A stretch of 64,000 nt of DNA. It comes from Nematostella vectensis (Eukaryota > Cnidaria > Anthozoa > Actiniaria > Edwardsiidae). The stretch lies in assembly GCF_932526225.1 (NCBI RefSeq), contig NC_064042.1, positions 9,210,540 to 9,274,539 on the forward strand. The letters run 5' to 3'. The notes below the pieces were generated by a model. The model saw nothing but the letters and a program-made list of their open reading frames with translations. It was not told the origin of the DNA and made no database searches. Position 1 is the first letter of the stretch. Each line of letters opens with the position of its first letter. This document shows positions 54,801 through 64,000 of the stretch, piece after piece. The translations under genes and the position numbers were made by a program.

Positions 54801-57063
54801 ATCTAAAACTTTTTGCAGCCAAATCCGATAATAAACGTTCCGTGGAGATACTTCAATGACATAAAAAAAATCCCTTTTTGTTCTTTCGAGGGTGGTCAGA
54901 TTTTTATTAGAAAACTTACACCTGTCTCCCCCCCTCCCCCCAAAAAATACGTTGCACTTCTTCGGATTTCGCATCCCATAAGAACAATCTGGGGTTCGGA
55001 CCTGCTTAGTTAGCCAAGCTAAAACGGAGAAACCGAACTTGCGAGGCAGAGCAGATTTCAGAAGACCCTCGGCCCTAAATCCGCCGAGCGCTACGTCCGA
55101 TATAACGGGTTTTCCAAGAGCTTTTCTGTGGCGCTTATCGAGAGCCTGTTTCGCAGGCTAGTGTTACCGCAACTAAGATTGCTGCAGTTGTATGGGTAAA
55201 TACCTCATAATAGCATAAACACAACATTTAATTCAACCACCAATAAATATTAAATGATTTGCACATGGTCCTCATCTCAAATTAGATTACCTGGTATGAT
55301 TTAATATTCTTTTTTTTGTGACAGTGTTTAATATTGTTTTGCAAGATTATGATTTTATTGTCAAAACGTTTTTTTCTAGCTCAGCTACATTGCCTACAAC
55401 GATCCGATGTGCCGAGGAAACGGGAGTAGATGAGCGCATAGCGAAATTTGTGCTACCGCTGGGTGCAACTGTCAACATGGATGGAGGCGCTCTCTTTGAA
55501 TCGTGTGTGGTGATTTTCATCGCGCAGATCAATGGAGTACCTATGGAAGCGGCATTTCTCTTCAACACTGTGTAAGATATTTCGTTCCCGGATGAATTTC
55601 CTGACTTATTTAAATTTCCTCAATTTCGCCCACTTTTTAAAACAGAAAGAAGTAGAGACCCTATTGCTCAGCCGTGAACAGCCGAAAAACGACGGGAAAA
55701 TATCTAAAGATCGTTTCACATGAAATAAGGCAGATAATTTCTTAATTAAGTACTCAGCGAGTAACAGCAAACGAAATAGCAAGGTGTGATTTTTATAGCT
55801 TTAGTCACTACTTATATAAGCTTAAATAGCGATGATCAGGGCAAAATGCACTGAATAACCTAAAATCATATGCCCTAACGGTATTAGAGTTTTGTATATG
55901 GAAGATTAGAAAATTAGGGGAAATTGCCTGAAAACTTGCTTGTTTAGTATCTCTCCGTAGGATGTGTGTGTAAAGGTTTTTCTGTCATGTTGCTATCATT
56001 TCATGTGTGGCACGGCGCGGCATTTTTGCATCCCGCTTCTGACACCATGTTTTGTTTCATTAATTAAAATGATTGATATTATTTGGTTGGAGTATATTTG
56101 GCACCGGGATAACAAGTTGATTCCGTGTTTTTTGGAATCGTTTGTCTTATGTTAATGTGTAATATTTTATTTAATATTCTACAATTTTTGGATATCGTTT
56201 GTGTACTAATGTTCTACTCTCACAACATTTGATTCTGTTTGGATTGGATCATTGTCTAACGTCTTGCTCTCTACAACAGGTTGATGGCGGCCGCTATCTC
56301 TGTTGGTGCCGCAGGTATCCCATCCGCTGGTTTTATCTACCCTGTTATTGTATTACAATCTGTTGGTCTCCCTGTGGAGGACTTAGCTCTTGTCCTGCCC
56401 ATTGAATGGCTTCTGTAAGTATTGTCAATGCATCTTACCCAATTTTGCTGTGCACGTGTATATTGCTTGACTACCCTCTTTGTACAAGGAAAACGCTTTG
56501 ATTAAGTTTAACTTATTATCAGGAATTGTCAAGTCATGAGCTATTTTACAGTTTAAATGGCGGATAAAGTAGTTAATGGATATGTTTTTCTCAGATCAAA
56601 CAGTATTGAATGTATCGCAAAATGATATCAATATACATTAGATGACGAAAATTGTGAAAGAAAAAGAAGAATAGAGATCGAATATTACTTTTGCATTCCT
56701 TCTTGTTATATCCTGCCCTTGCCCTTGCTGTACATGTTAGAATGTGCCTAGCATTATCACTGCGTCATGTGCATATTTGTAACACAACTTCCACATACTG
56801 TCACACAACTTCCTTGCACAACCTCGACCCAGGTCAAACCCTGTCCATTTTGTTTGTCTTCCAGGGACCGGTTCCGTACGACAGTAAATGTGTGGGGCGA
56901 TGCAGTAGGAGCAGGAATAGTGAACCACATGTCTAAAGCAGATCTGGTCGCCATGGATGCCCTCCAAATGGAACAAGGGCACGTCTCCCCTGGCTCACCA
57001 AGCTCAGATCACCTCATGATCACGCACAAAGATGCGGATGATCTGATGACGACAGAATTTTGA
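45837..57063 (+). CDS. SLC1-family glutamate/aspartate transporter (EAAT-like), 7 exons, 535 aa
   Basis: Exons 45837-46312, 48496-48538, 49200-49528, 54321-54554, 55380-55571, 56280-56414 and 56865-57063; all junctions keep frame. It is a plasma-membrane sodium-coupled transporter that takes up acidic amino acids. Exon 1 covers TM1-3 ([20 protein letters not shown]). Exon 3 starts the large extracellular loop, with NTTENITS and NGTHNITT glycosylation sites, then TM4. Exons 4-5 carry the serine-rich hairpin ([17 protein letters not shown]) and NMDGGALFE (most EAATs have NMDGTALYE). Exons 6-7 carry [15 protein letters not shown] and [18 protein letters not shown]. The arginine of FRT is the residue that selects acidic substrates in EAATs; neutral ASCT transporters lack it. 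The DWLLDR aspartate is Glu here. Intron 3 (4.8 kb) is mostly a Harbinger transposon. The C-terminus DDLMTTEF might bind a PDZ domain. Paralog within SLC1A1-3/6/7 not resolved. Confidence 0.95.
46313..48495. other. SLC1 intron 1
   Basis: Intron of 2183 bp with a G-run near 46637-46646. No gene was recognised; open frames here are short and unsupported. Confidence 0.55.
48595..48899. mobile_element. MITE with CAGGCATGTAGCCAGG-like termini
   Basis: Left end CAGGCATGTAGCCAGGATTT, right end (minus) CAGGCCCGTACCCAGTGGGT: imperfect inverted termini. The body shares TGCTATTTGTAGACAAAACT, CGTGGAGATACT and AATCCCTTTTTG (minus sense) with 54630-54980, an inverted relative in intron 4 region of the same gene. 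CAGG termini hint at hAT type. Confidence 0.65.
49805..49969 (-). mobile_element. 3' end of a non-LTR element, left of the Harbinger insertion
   Basis: On the minus strand this AT-rich stretch ends in CTCAATAAAAAAATG, like a LINE 3' terminus. The reverse-transcriptase end lies on the other side of the Harbinger element (53451-53750), so the two parts probably were one copy. Confidence 0.5.
50127..50670 (+). pseudogene. Harbinger transposase (HARBI1-like), truncated
   Basis: DDE nuclease of the PIF/Harbinger family. ATG at 50127; an open frame of 156 codons runs to a TAG at 50595-50597. It contains the first catalytic block [15 protein letters not shown] and then LLYNGH just before the stop. 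The same frame continues after the stop ([16 protein letters not shown], then ANMYGPVG) to about 50670, where homology is lost. The second and third catalytic residues are not visible, so there is a 3' deletion as well as the nonsense change. Not functional. Confidence 0.85.
51297..52319 (-). pseudogene. Harbinger Myb/SANT-like DNA-binding protein with glutamine repeat
   Basis: Second gene of Harbinger elements, which binds the ends and helps bring transposase to the nucleus. From ATG 52319 the frame has a SANT-like region ([25 protein letters not shown], then [15 protein letters not shown]) and a charged coiled coil with basic [14 protein letters not shown] at 51717-51719 interrupts after residue 200. 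Beyond it the same frame runs as a long (QQQQQA)n tract (51342-51716) and a tail ending GLLGKFVPK at 51297. The stop could come from one CAG-to-TAG change. The opposite strand of the tract gives a spurious poly-leucine frame. Confidence 0.8.
51370..51720. repeat. CAACAGCAACAGGCT repeat (polyglutamine-alanine)
   Basis: About 20 units of TTGCTGTTGTTGAGCCTG (plus sense), coding Gln-Gln-Gln-Gln-Gln-Ala on the minus strand inside the Myb-like pseudogene. Confidence 0.95.
53451..53750 (-). mobile_element. Non-LTR reverse-transcriptase C-terminal fragment
   Basis: Minus frame reads [34 protein letters not shown] with a stop, then [18 protein letters not shown] and LITFSAAL. These are end blocks of LINE polymerases. 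One stop breaks the frame. The Harbinger element sits between this and the LINE 3' end at 49805-49969. It differs from the fragment at 1-683. Confidence 0.75.
54630..54980. mobile_element. Inverted relative of the 48595-48899 MITE
   Basis: Shares CGTACCCAG-GGG, TGCTATTTGTAGACAAAACT, CGTGGAGATACTT and AAATCCCTTTTTG with the minus strand of the other copy. It lies in SLC1 intron 4, opposite orientation. Ends are decayed. Confidence 0.65.
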
Positions 57064-58920
57064 CAAGCTCCCTCTATTTATCGTATTGAGTCCATGCATG
57101 AGTAACTGACGGGAGTACTATAAACATCTAAAATGATTGAATTTTAAATACATTTATACCTTTTGTAATTCACTTCGCTTTTGCCAGTTTTTGTTAGTTT
57201 GGCATTACGATCTGGGTTTAGTCATATTGATATTACAAATGTCTTTGTATATAAAAAAACATTATTTTCCACCCACCATAAAATACACACAAAGTCATTT
57301 TGATTATACAATTTTCTTAAAATGATGCAATTTTTAGCCAATTTCCCTAACCATATCCAGGTTTTGATGGACATTTATTATGCATGTTTTGCTCTTTTGC
57401 TTGTTCTTTTTTGCTTCCTATGGATAAAAGGAAAATGATCACAAGACCGTTTTCTGAGTCAAGTTGCTACTCCAAGTAAATTGTTCACAGAACATGATGG
57501 TACAGAGAGCATTCAACGTAGTCTTCTCTCTCAATAATCACCATCAAGCTATTTCTTACACTGGGACCACCACAAAACAGAACTCCATTAAGCGGACACC
57601 CCCTCTGTAAATTTTAAATCTAATCTGTACTCAAGCTCTCTATATAAAACCTCTATAAAGCCAACACCTCCAAAGATTGTCTGTCATATCAGGGGGCTGA
57701 AAAGAGGGAGGGGCAGAGGGTTCTACACATGTTTTTGGATATTTACTTGTTTTACTACAACAGAAGGAGAACAATTTCAGCTTGATGGTGATTTTATTGT
57801 AGTTTTTCAATCATTGTTTAATAAGTATTTATTATTGTTGCAGTTTAGTTGATTGCATACAATCGAAATTGTAAAGATTTATATGTTAGTTAGGCTTGAT
57901 TTCATTCATACCATCTTTAAGAAATCCAGGGTTTTTTTCTCTCACTGTTCAATCCAGAAAAAAAAAGTCCCTAGGAAACAACTTTGTCACTACTCTTGAT
58001 GTGTTCAAAGATTCAACTCATCTGTATTGAGGACTGTTTACACAGCAATGACAGGTCTCAACAAGTCTTGCCACAACTTCTGACAAAGTTGCTTCGCATG
58101 GACTTTTTCTTTCATTTAGTAAAAAGGAAAGACAGAAAATCGTGGCATTTCTGAGGATGAGCAACCACCAGTGTGCAAATTTCTAATTTTATAAGCCCAG
58201 AAGTCAAACCTAAAAGTAGAAATTTCCAATTTAATCCATAGTTAGTAACGCGTGACGCATAACAGCTTTGTATATACAGATAAACATCACCTTGTACTTG
58301 GAAAACAATACATTCGTCTTTATATGCAATGCTATTAAAGTCTGCTTTCTGTTTATGACACAATTTAATGTTGTATACAACATTATCCATAACCCTCCTG
58401 CTTTCATAATATTGTCACATTTTGGATTATTTCGATTTTAAAAGTCCCAACTCCCAATGCTATTTGGTTGTGGATAAGAAAAAGTGCAGTGTATTTTTAC
58501 ACCAACAAAACCCAAAATGTGAACAACATATCTTCCCTATTTGCACTATAAAACATAGTGATTTACCAGTAATAGCTTCGTCAATACCTTTTCACGAAGT
58601 TTAGTTTTGTGCTGAAAACGAATGCAGGGGTTTTGCCATAAACGTCTTTGTTTTGGGCGTCTTATAGGTGGGGAAGGACGGGGGAAGTCTCCTAAGTTTT
58701 ATTTTATAAGTCTGTCTACAGTCAAACGCTGTCAAACACTGTAGAAGTATAGATTTTGGGTCTAGCCCCTAAGCTTAGTTTTCGAGAGGGGTAGAAAAAA
58801 AAAGAAATCAAGAAATAATACTTTTTGTTTCCCAAAAGTGCTGCAATTAATGAAGCAAAGCCTTTGAACAGAGTGCACATGGGAAAATTTCTGAGAATAC
58901 AGTCATATTTTTTTTTCAAG
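57064..58920. other. Convergent 3' region between SLC1 and DRC12
   Basis: SLC1 3' UTR and intergenic DNA. No coding block recognised; short open frames lack support. Confidence 0.5.
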
Positions 58921-58924
58921 TGGA

Positions 58925-59316
58925 CCATGACATCCCCGGGGGGTACTCCGATATCAAACAGATGGGGATCATCGTCTGGATTTTTTTTTAAACAAACTAA
59001 AGTGGGCATAGTCTTGTTATATTTTAACCTGGGCGTGGTTAGGCATGAATTTACCCTCTAAAAGATACAGTGGGTTGTGTGATTTTTTTGCTGGTGAGTG
59101 ATCTAAAAACACTAAATGACAAATTTTAACACTTTTTCATGAGCTATAATAGCACCCTAAAAGATAACGAGGTAAAAAAAATCTGGGCATTCTCATTTTC
59201 ACCCCTAAAAGATACACAAAGCTCCAATTTACACCCTAAAAGATACGACAATGATCCCTGTCCGATGGATATAGGGAGTACCCCCCCCCCCCCCCCCCCC
59301 CCCCCGGACATCCCTT
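58925..59316. mobile_element. MITE with CCCGGGGGGTACTCC termini next to the DRC12 stop
   Basis: Left end ACATCCCCGGGGGGTACTCC; right end GGGAGTAC followed by 25 C and GGACAT, which is its inverted copy with an expanded C-run (59281-59305). Inside are about five copies of CCCTAAAAGATAC (59053, 59153, 59202 and on). The right end is 4-8 bases from the DRC12 stop codon, so the gene's 3' UTR must be MITE sequence. I recall such termini as common in coral and anemone genomes. Confidence 0.75.
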
Positions 59317-59319
59317 AAG

Positions 59320-62300
59320 CTATATTTCTAACGGATTTAAGCCAAACTCTAATAATATTTGCTTGTTCCTCTCTTGAATCTCAGATGACTGTGTCTCCCA
59401 TTTTGATCTTGCTTCGTCCACTTTCAATGTCATCTTGTCAAATGCGTCCTGAAGAAAACGAATGTACACCTTTTAATCAATCTTATGCAAATTGTCAAGC
59501 AAACATCTCTAGCACAATGGGGAGGTTGGCCAACTTTGTTATTCAACATCAAAGTTTTGCTGCCAATGCTACGCTTGATAGACCACAAGACCAAGGAAAT
59601 GTTGGCAAACTACTTCACCACACAACACCTCCAGATGGTATACAAAAAGTGACAGTATTGTTGGCCTGCAATTGTGGGAATCAAGGTGGTCAGGCATTTC
59701 AGTCGTTAGGCAACTATCCACTAGGCAACTGACAGGAAATTAAAAGCATGGTACTGAAAGTACAACCAACTGTATGGCTGCCTAACAACTCTAGGCAACG
59801 GGTTGGGTTGGTTGTGTAGTATACGGTTGCCTAAACACCAGTAACCTTTTGGTGAGCATGCTGCTGTTAACATTGAGATATGTTGGCTTAAAATGGTTTT
59901 ATTGGGAAGTCTTGGACCCCAACCATCTTTGGTATGCTCCTGACCCATTAAATCCCTTGGAGCTATGTACCTATGTTAGAGGATTTTTTCCTTAGTTTAT
60001 GTATACCTATGTTAGAGGATTTTTTCCTTAGTTTATAAAACTGTACTCACATGAAGTATACTTTCATATACAGACTCCATATGTTCAATTTTGAACTTCA
60101 GCTCAGAAATAATTTGATCTTTTTCTCTTCTCATATCATCCCTTTCCTTTCTTGTTTTTTGGAGCTCTTCTTCAGTACTTGCTGTCATAGGAAAAGCAAA
60201 CGTTATCAAAGGCTCTATTACCAGCTGTTTCTGTAAGCCTGCAGTATATGCCCTACATTGACAGGAAATAGAGCAGCAATATAATAGCAACATATATTGC
60301 TTATCCATTTATCCATTTGTGCCAAGGGCATATTCTTAACCATCCACTTTAAATGAGAGGGAAATTTTTGGTTTTACTCTATTCATTTTTTCGGCTGAGC
60401 CTGTCTCATTAATATACATACTGAGTAAATAAAAATGGATTAATTTAGGGAATGGGTACAACATTTTTAAAGGAATAAGGGAATGTGTCATGCAGCTGCC
60501 ATGCAACTCATGTTTCTGACCATGATCACTACTAAGGATTGAAAATATTGTTGTTGTTTTTTGCGGAGGGAGAAGAAATGGAGAACTCAGATTAAAAAAA
60601 CAACGCACATCAGGACAAGGGATAATAAACTACCTTAAATGATCTAATAAACCCCCAATGGTCTGAGAGAGGGTGTTCAATAGATAGGAGGTGTTCATTA
60701 GAGAGGGGCATTCTTTACAAACTATATCCATTAAAAAACCCAAGTGTTCTAGTTTAAGTCAGGATCACATTTAATTAAAGTCATCGTAGCAAGCATTTCT
60801 TGGCATTCAGCAAGTATCAAAAAGTAGAAGCCAAACTGAGATTAATTAAATTTGATTCCTTTGTCGTTTATTTTTAAGATGGGTAGGGGATAGGGGGCGT
60901 TAAATAGAGGGAGGCATTTATTAAAGAGGGGTGTTCATTTCAAACTTGTTAGCTTAGGGGGGCATTTATTAGATAGGCGTTCTATAGAGCTATGCTCTAC
61001 CAACTACGGTACTCAGCTTCCCTCCACTTATCTGACGACACCTGTACACTTTTGGACCATAATACTCACCCAGTTGTCCTCGTAACTTAGTAACAGTCTG
61101 CTCAAGCATGTGGATTCGTAAAGCCATTTCCGACTGCATGGTCTTGTACTGACGAGTCAGATCTATCAAGGGACATAATGGATTAAACATCACACCTCAA
61201 AAACATAAAAGGGGTACTTCATAAACGTTAAAGGGGTATACCCAGGGGGGAGGGTAGCATCATGTCCGATGTTAACTGCACCGGGGATGTATAGAGCCAC
61301 TTTAAAAGGAGATCTTCTTATTCAAAAATTACCAGATTTTACACATTTTCACACACACATATATATATATATATATTCCTGCATAACCCCCCCTCTTTAG
61401 AATATCCTCACTGTCCAAACCCTCTAAACAAATCCTGGTTATCAGGGGCGTACGCAGGATTTTAACAAGTTGCAGTCAAAGCATTCAGAAGATGAATGAA
61501 GGCGTGGCCCCTCACCCCGCATCCCCGTGAAGATTTCATAGCTCCCGCTTTTGGGTTTGAAATTGATGTCAGTGCGTCAGACTTTTGAGAATATTACACG
61601 ACCCTCTGTCATCCTCGATCTGAAATAGGACTTCAGTCGTCGCGTGGCACTGAACGACATAACAATATGTTTGGAAATCATCTGTAGACTACCATTATTA
61701 GGAAAATTATAGTTTTTATTCTCATCATATATATAAAAATACAAAAAAATGAATGAGCAAACATTTGATTTTTCCCCCTCGTTATACAAATAAGATTGCA
61801 AATTTTTTTTGCAGTCCAGTGACTGCAGGCCTATAGGCTGCGTACGCCCCTGGTTATGTGTCTGCATAGCAATACAAAAAAAAACAGGTAAATAACAGGT
61901 AAATTGACAGTTCACCTGAAGAGATGTCCAGCTTGTTCTGCTGTTCTGTACCAACTTCTTCTTTTGCCTCCAGCATCTTGCCTTTCATCCTTTCTGCAGT
62001 ATCCCGTGCCCGCCTTGTCAGCTCTGTCCTGGTTGCTGTAGATGACAATTACAATACAATATACTTTATTTATTGAGGGTATACATAAAATAACCGGTTA
62101 AAGTTTTCTAACTTATGCCTCTCAAATTAATGAACAGTTAACATATTCAATACTAAAAACAGACTAAATTGTCTTGAAGGAACCTTACTTAATAAAATAA
62201 TATCCGGATACAGTTGAGGGGAGGAACAAAAAAGGCAAATTTAAAGAGCTATGGTAATGCTAGCCCAATAAAGACTATAAAAGGTAAATCAAAACAGAAA

Positions 62301-62739
62301 AACATCTTCATGAGCACTGATAGTCTGAAACTCTTGATAAGTAATAAGTTATTATACAACAATGGGTTTTTTTTATTTGACTTTTGTTAGTTCAATCATA
62401 TTTGATACGAAATCAAATTAAAACCCTATCAAAATGACTAAAATATGTAGTTTCACTAAATAAATGTACTGCTTTGCTGTACCTAGCTCATCTTTAAGAC
62501 ACTCGATTTCCTCCAACGTTCGTTTGTATTTGTCTTCGATGGTGAGTTCTGTCTTCTCTGAAACGAAGAACGTAAACAACATGGTAACATGGTATACAGT
62601 GAAAGTGAGGCAATAAATCAACGTTTTAGCACAACCTTACGATAAAAGTTAATGTAAAACAATTTTCTCATATCTTACCATCTCCCTTCTTCTTTTTCTT
62701 TTTTCCCTTCCCCTTTCCCTTCTTCTTTTTTGGTGGCAT
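59320..62739 (-). CDS. DRC12: DRC12/CCDC153, nexin-dynein regulatory complex subunit, 6 exons, 202 aa
   Basis: Exons in transcript order: 62739-62679, 62557-62483, 62035-61916, 61162-61070, 60181-60051 and 59448-59320; every junction keeps frame. It is a small, almost wholly coiled-coil protein of motile cilia, a subunit of the nexin-dynein regulatory complex that links outer doublets and controls dynein. It starts MPPKKKKGKGKGKKKK (strongly basic), then continuous heptads: ELTIEDKYKRTLEEIECLKD, RARDTAERMKGKMLEAKEEV, LTRQYKTMQSEMALRIHMLE, then TEEELQKTRKERDDMRREKD. It ends LLEFGLNPLEI, the block I recall as the family's closing motif. Human CCDC153 is about 210 residues, so this is full length. 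A MITE follows the stop almost directly, and a second MITE (61443-61852) lies in intron 3. It shares a 334-bp divergent promoter with ETFB. Confidence 0.87.
61443..61852. mobile_element. MITE with perfect CAGGGGCGTACGCAG inverted termini
   Basis: Left end CAGGGGCGTACGCAG, right end CTGCGTACGCCCCTG: perfect 15-bp inverted termini. Flanks GTTAT (61438-61442) and GTTAT (61853-61857) are a 5-bp target duplication. CAGGGGC ends point to a hAT-like origin, in which 5-bp duplications occur in one branch. No coding capacity. In DRC12 intron 3. Confidence 0.85.
62049..62290 (-). mobile_element. Possible CR1/L2-like 3' end
   Basis: On the minus strand ..ACCCTCAATAAATAAAGTA then TATTGTATTGTAA, the short-repeat tail type of CR1/L2 elements, like 52495-52525. 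The upstream part is AT-rich and uncertain. In DRC12 intron 2. Confidence 0.45.
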
Positions 62740-63073
62740 TTTCGGTAAAAGTTCCAAACTATGTGTTTGGCTTCTCTTGATGCTTGTTGTCAAGAAGAAA
62801 TGCAAGCACAAAAGACCACAGGGAGCCCTATTTTATGTGTTAATTTATCTTCCTCGAATATTCCTTAGTTACCTACTACTGTACTAGGGATTGAAAAAAA
62901 ATTAAAAAAATATTCGGGTTAACATCAGAAAAAGACTTTACACAGCAGGTAAAAATATAAATGTATCTCTCATCAAGCTTTCGAATAGTTTTCGGTGCGG
63001 GGCCCCTGTGTCCCCAGCAGTCATCAGATGTTGAGCATGCGCAGCCGTCCTTTCTTCTTCACGCAAAGCCAAG
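62740..63073. promoter_or_regulatory. Bidirectional promoter, DRC12 / ETFB
   Basis: 334 bp between divergent start codons 62739 (-) and 63074 (+). Near the ETFB start lies AAGATGGCG (63071-63079), a YY1-type core that overlaps the ATG, as in many vertebrate mitochondrial genes. YY1 use in this animal is inference. Confidence 0.55.

Positions 63074-64000
<927 letters not shown>

Noticed and set aside
59385-59732. 115-codon plus-strand open frame
   Set aside because: It overlaps the last DRC12 exon on the other strand, which fits the exon chain and family end motif.

Overview
The window is animal nuclear DNA. Genes are split by GT-AG introns, the host proteins are metazoan families (arylsulfatase, FYVE protein, FAM194/ERICH6, glycogenin, TDP2-like phosphatase, SLC1 glutamate transporter, DRC12, ETFB), and introns and intergenic DNA are full of transposons, MITEs and minisatellites. 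AT-rich introns, many dispersed repeats of styles I associate with coral and anemone genomes (for example termini reading CCCGGGGGGTACTCC), and metazoan ciliary genes make an anthozoan cnidarian the best guess. That is inference from memory, not a database match.

Layout: eight host genes form four head-to-head pairs. (1) 1.76-2.02 kb (-) arylsulfatase first exon, paired with 2.40-6.23 kb (+) a tandem-FYVE protein. (2) 26.48-16.80 kb (-) an 11-exon ERICH6/FAM194-like gene, paired with 27.23-42.56 kb (+) a 6-exon glycogenin. (3) 45.35-44.39 kb (-) a single-exon membrane-anchored TDP2-like phosphatase, paired with 45.84-57.06 kb (+) a 7-exon SLC1 glutamate/aspartate transporter. (4) 62.74-59.32 kb (-) a 6-exon DRC12/CCDC153, paired with 63.07 kb onward (+) ETFB, which leaves the window. 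I rebuilt the exon chains by hand. Every junction keeps the reading frame, giving predicted proteins of 570 (FYVE), 781 (ERICH6-like), 454 (glycogenin), 319 (TDP2-like), 535 (SLC1) and 202 (DRC12) residues.

Mobile DNA: a Ty3/gypsy LTR retrotransposon (31251-35631) with two identical 129-bp LTRs, a perfect 5-bp target duplication and one intact 1322-codon gag-pol frame lies in glycogenin intron 3. A PIF/Harbinger transposon (49970-53447), dead by one stop in each of its two genes, lies in SLC1 intron 3, apparently nested inside an older non-LTR element. A long-armed foldback element with a perfect 9-bp target duplication (23559-24871) lies in an ERICH6-like intron, and a related short copy (3093-3285) lies in the FYVE gene. 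Other pieces are several MITEs, a tRNA-derived SINE (about 14035-14250), and a non-LTR reverse transcriptase fragment open to the left window edge.

Repeats: six large minisatellites (7.08-7.92, 8.02-9.02, 11.49-13.17, 16.98-17.43, 17.89-20.60 and 38.64-39.99 kb) make up about 8.3 kb. The 17.9-20.6 kb array lies inside an ERICH6-like intron, carries a CACGTG site in most units and has a 1506-bp higher-order duplication. I found no prokaryotic genes, rRNA, CRISPR or convincing functional tRNA. The host genes do not form one pathway: glycogenin starts glycogen synthesis, ETFB feeds electrons from mitochondrial dehydrogenases, SLC1 takes up glutamate, DRC12 and perhaps ERICH6 belong to cilia, and the FYVE protein to endosomes.
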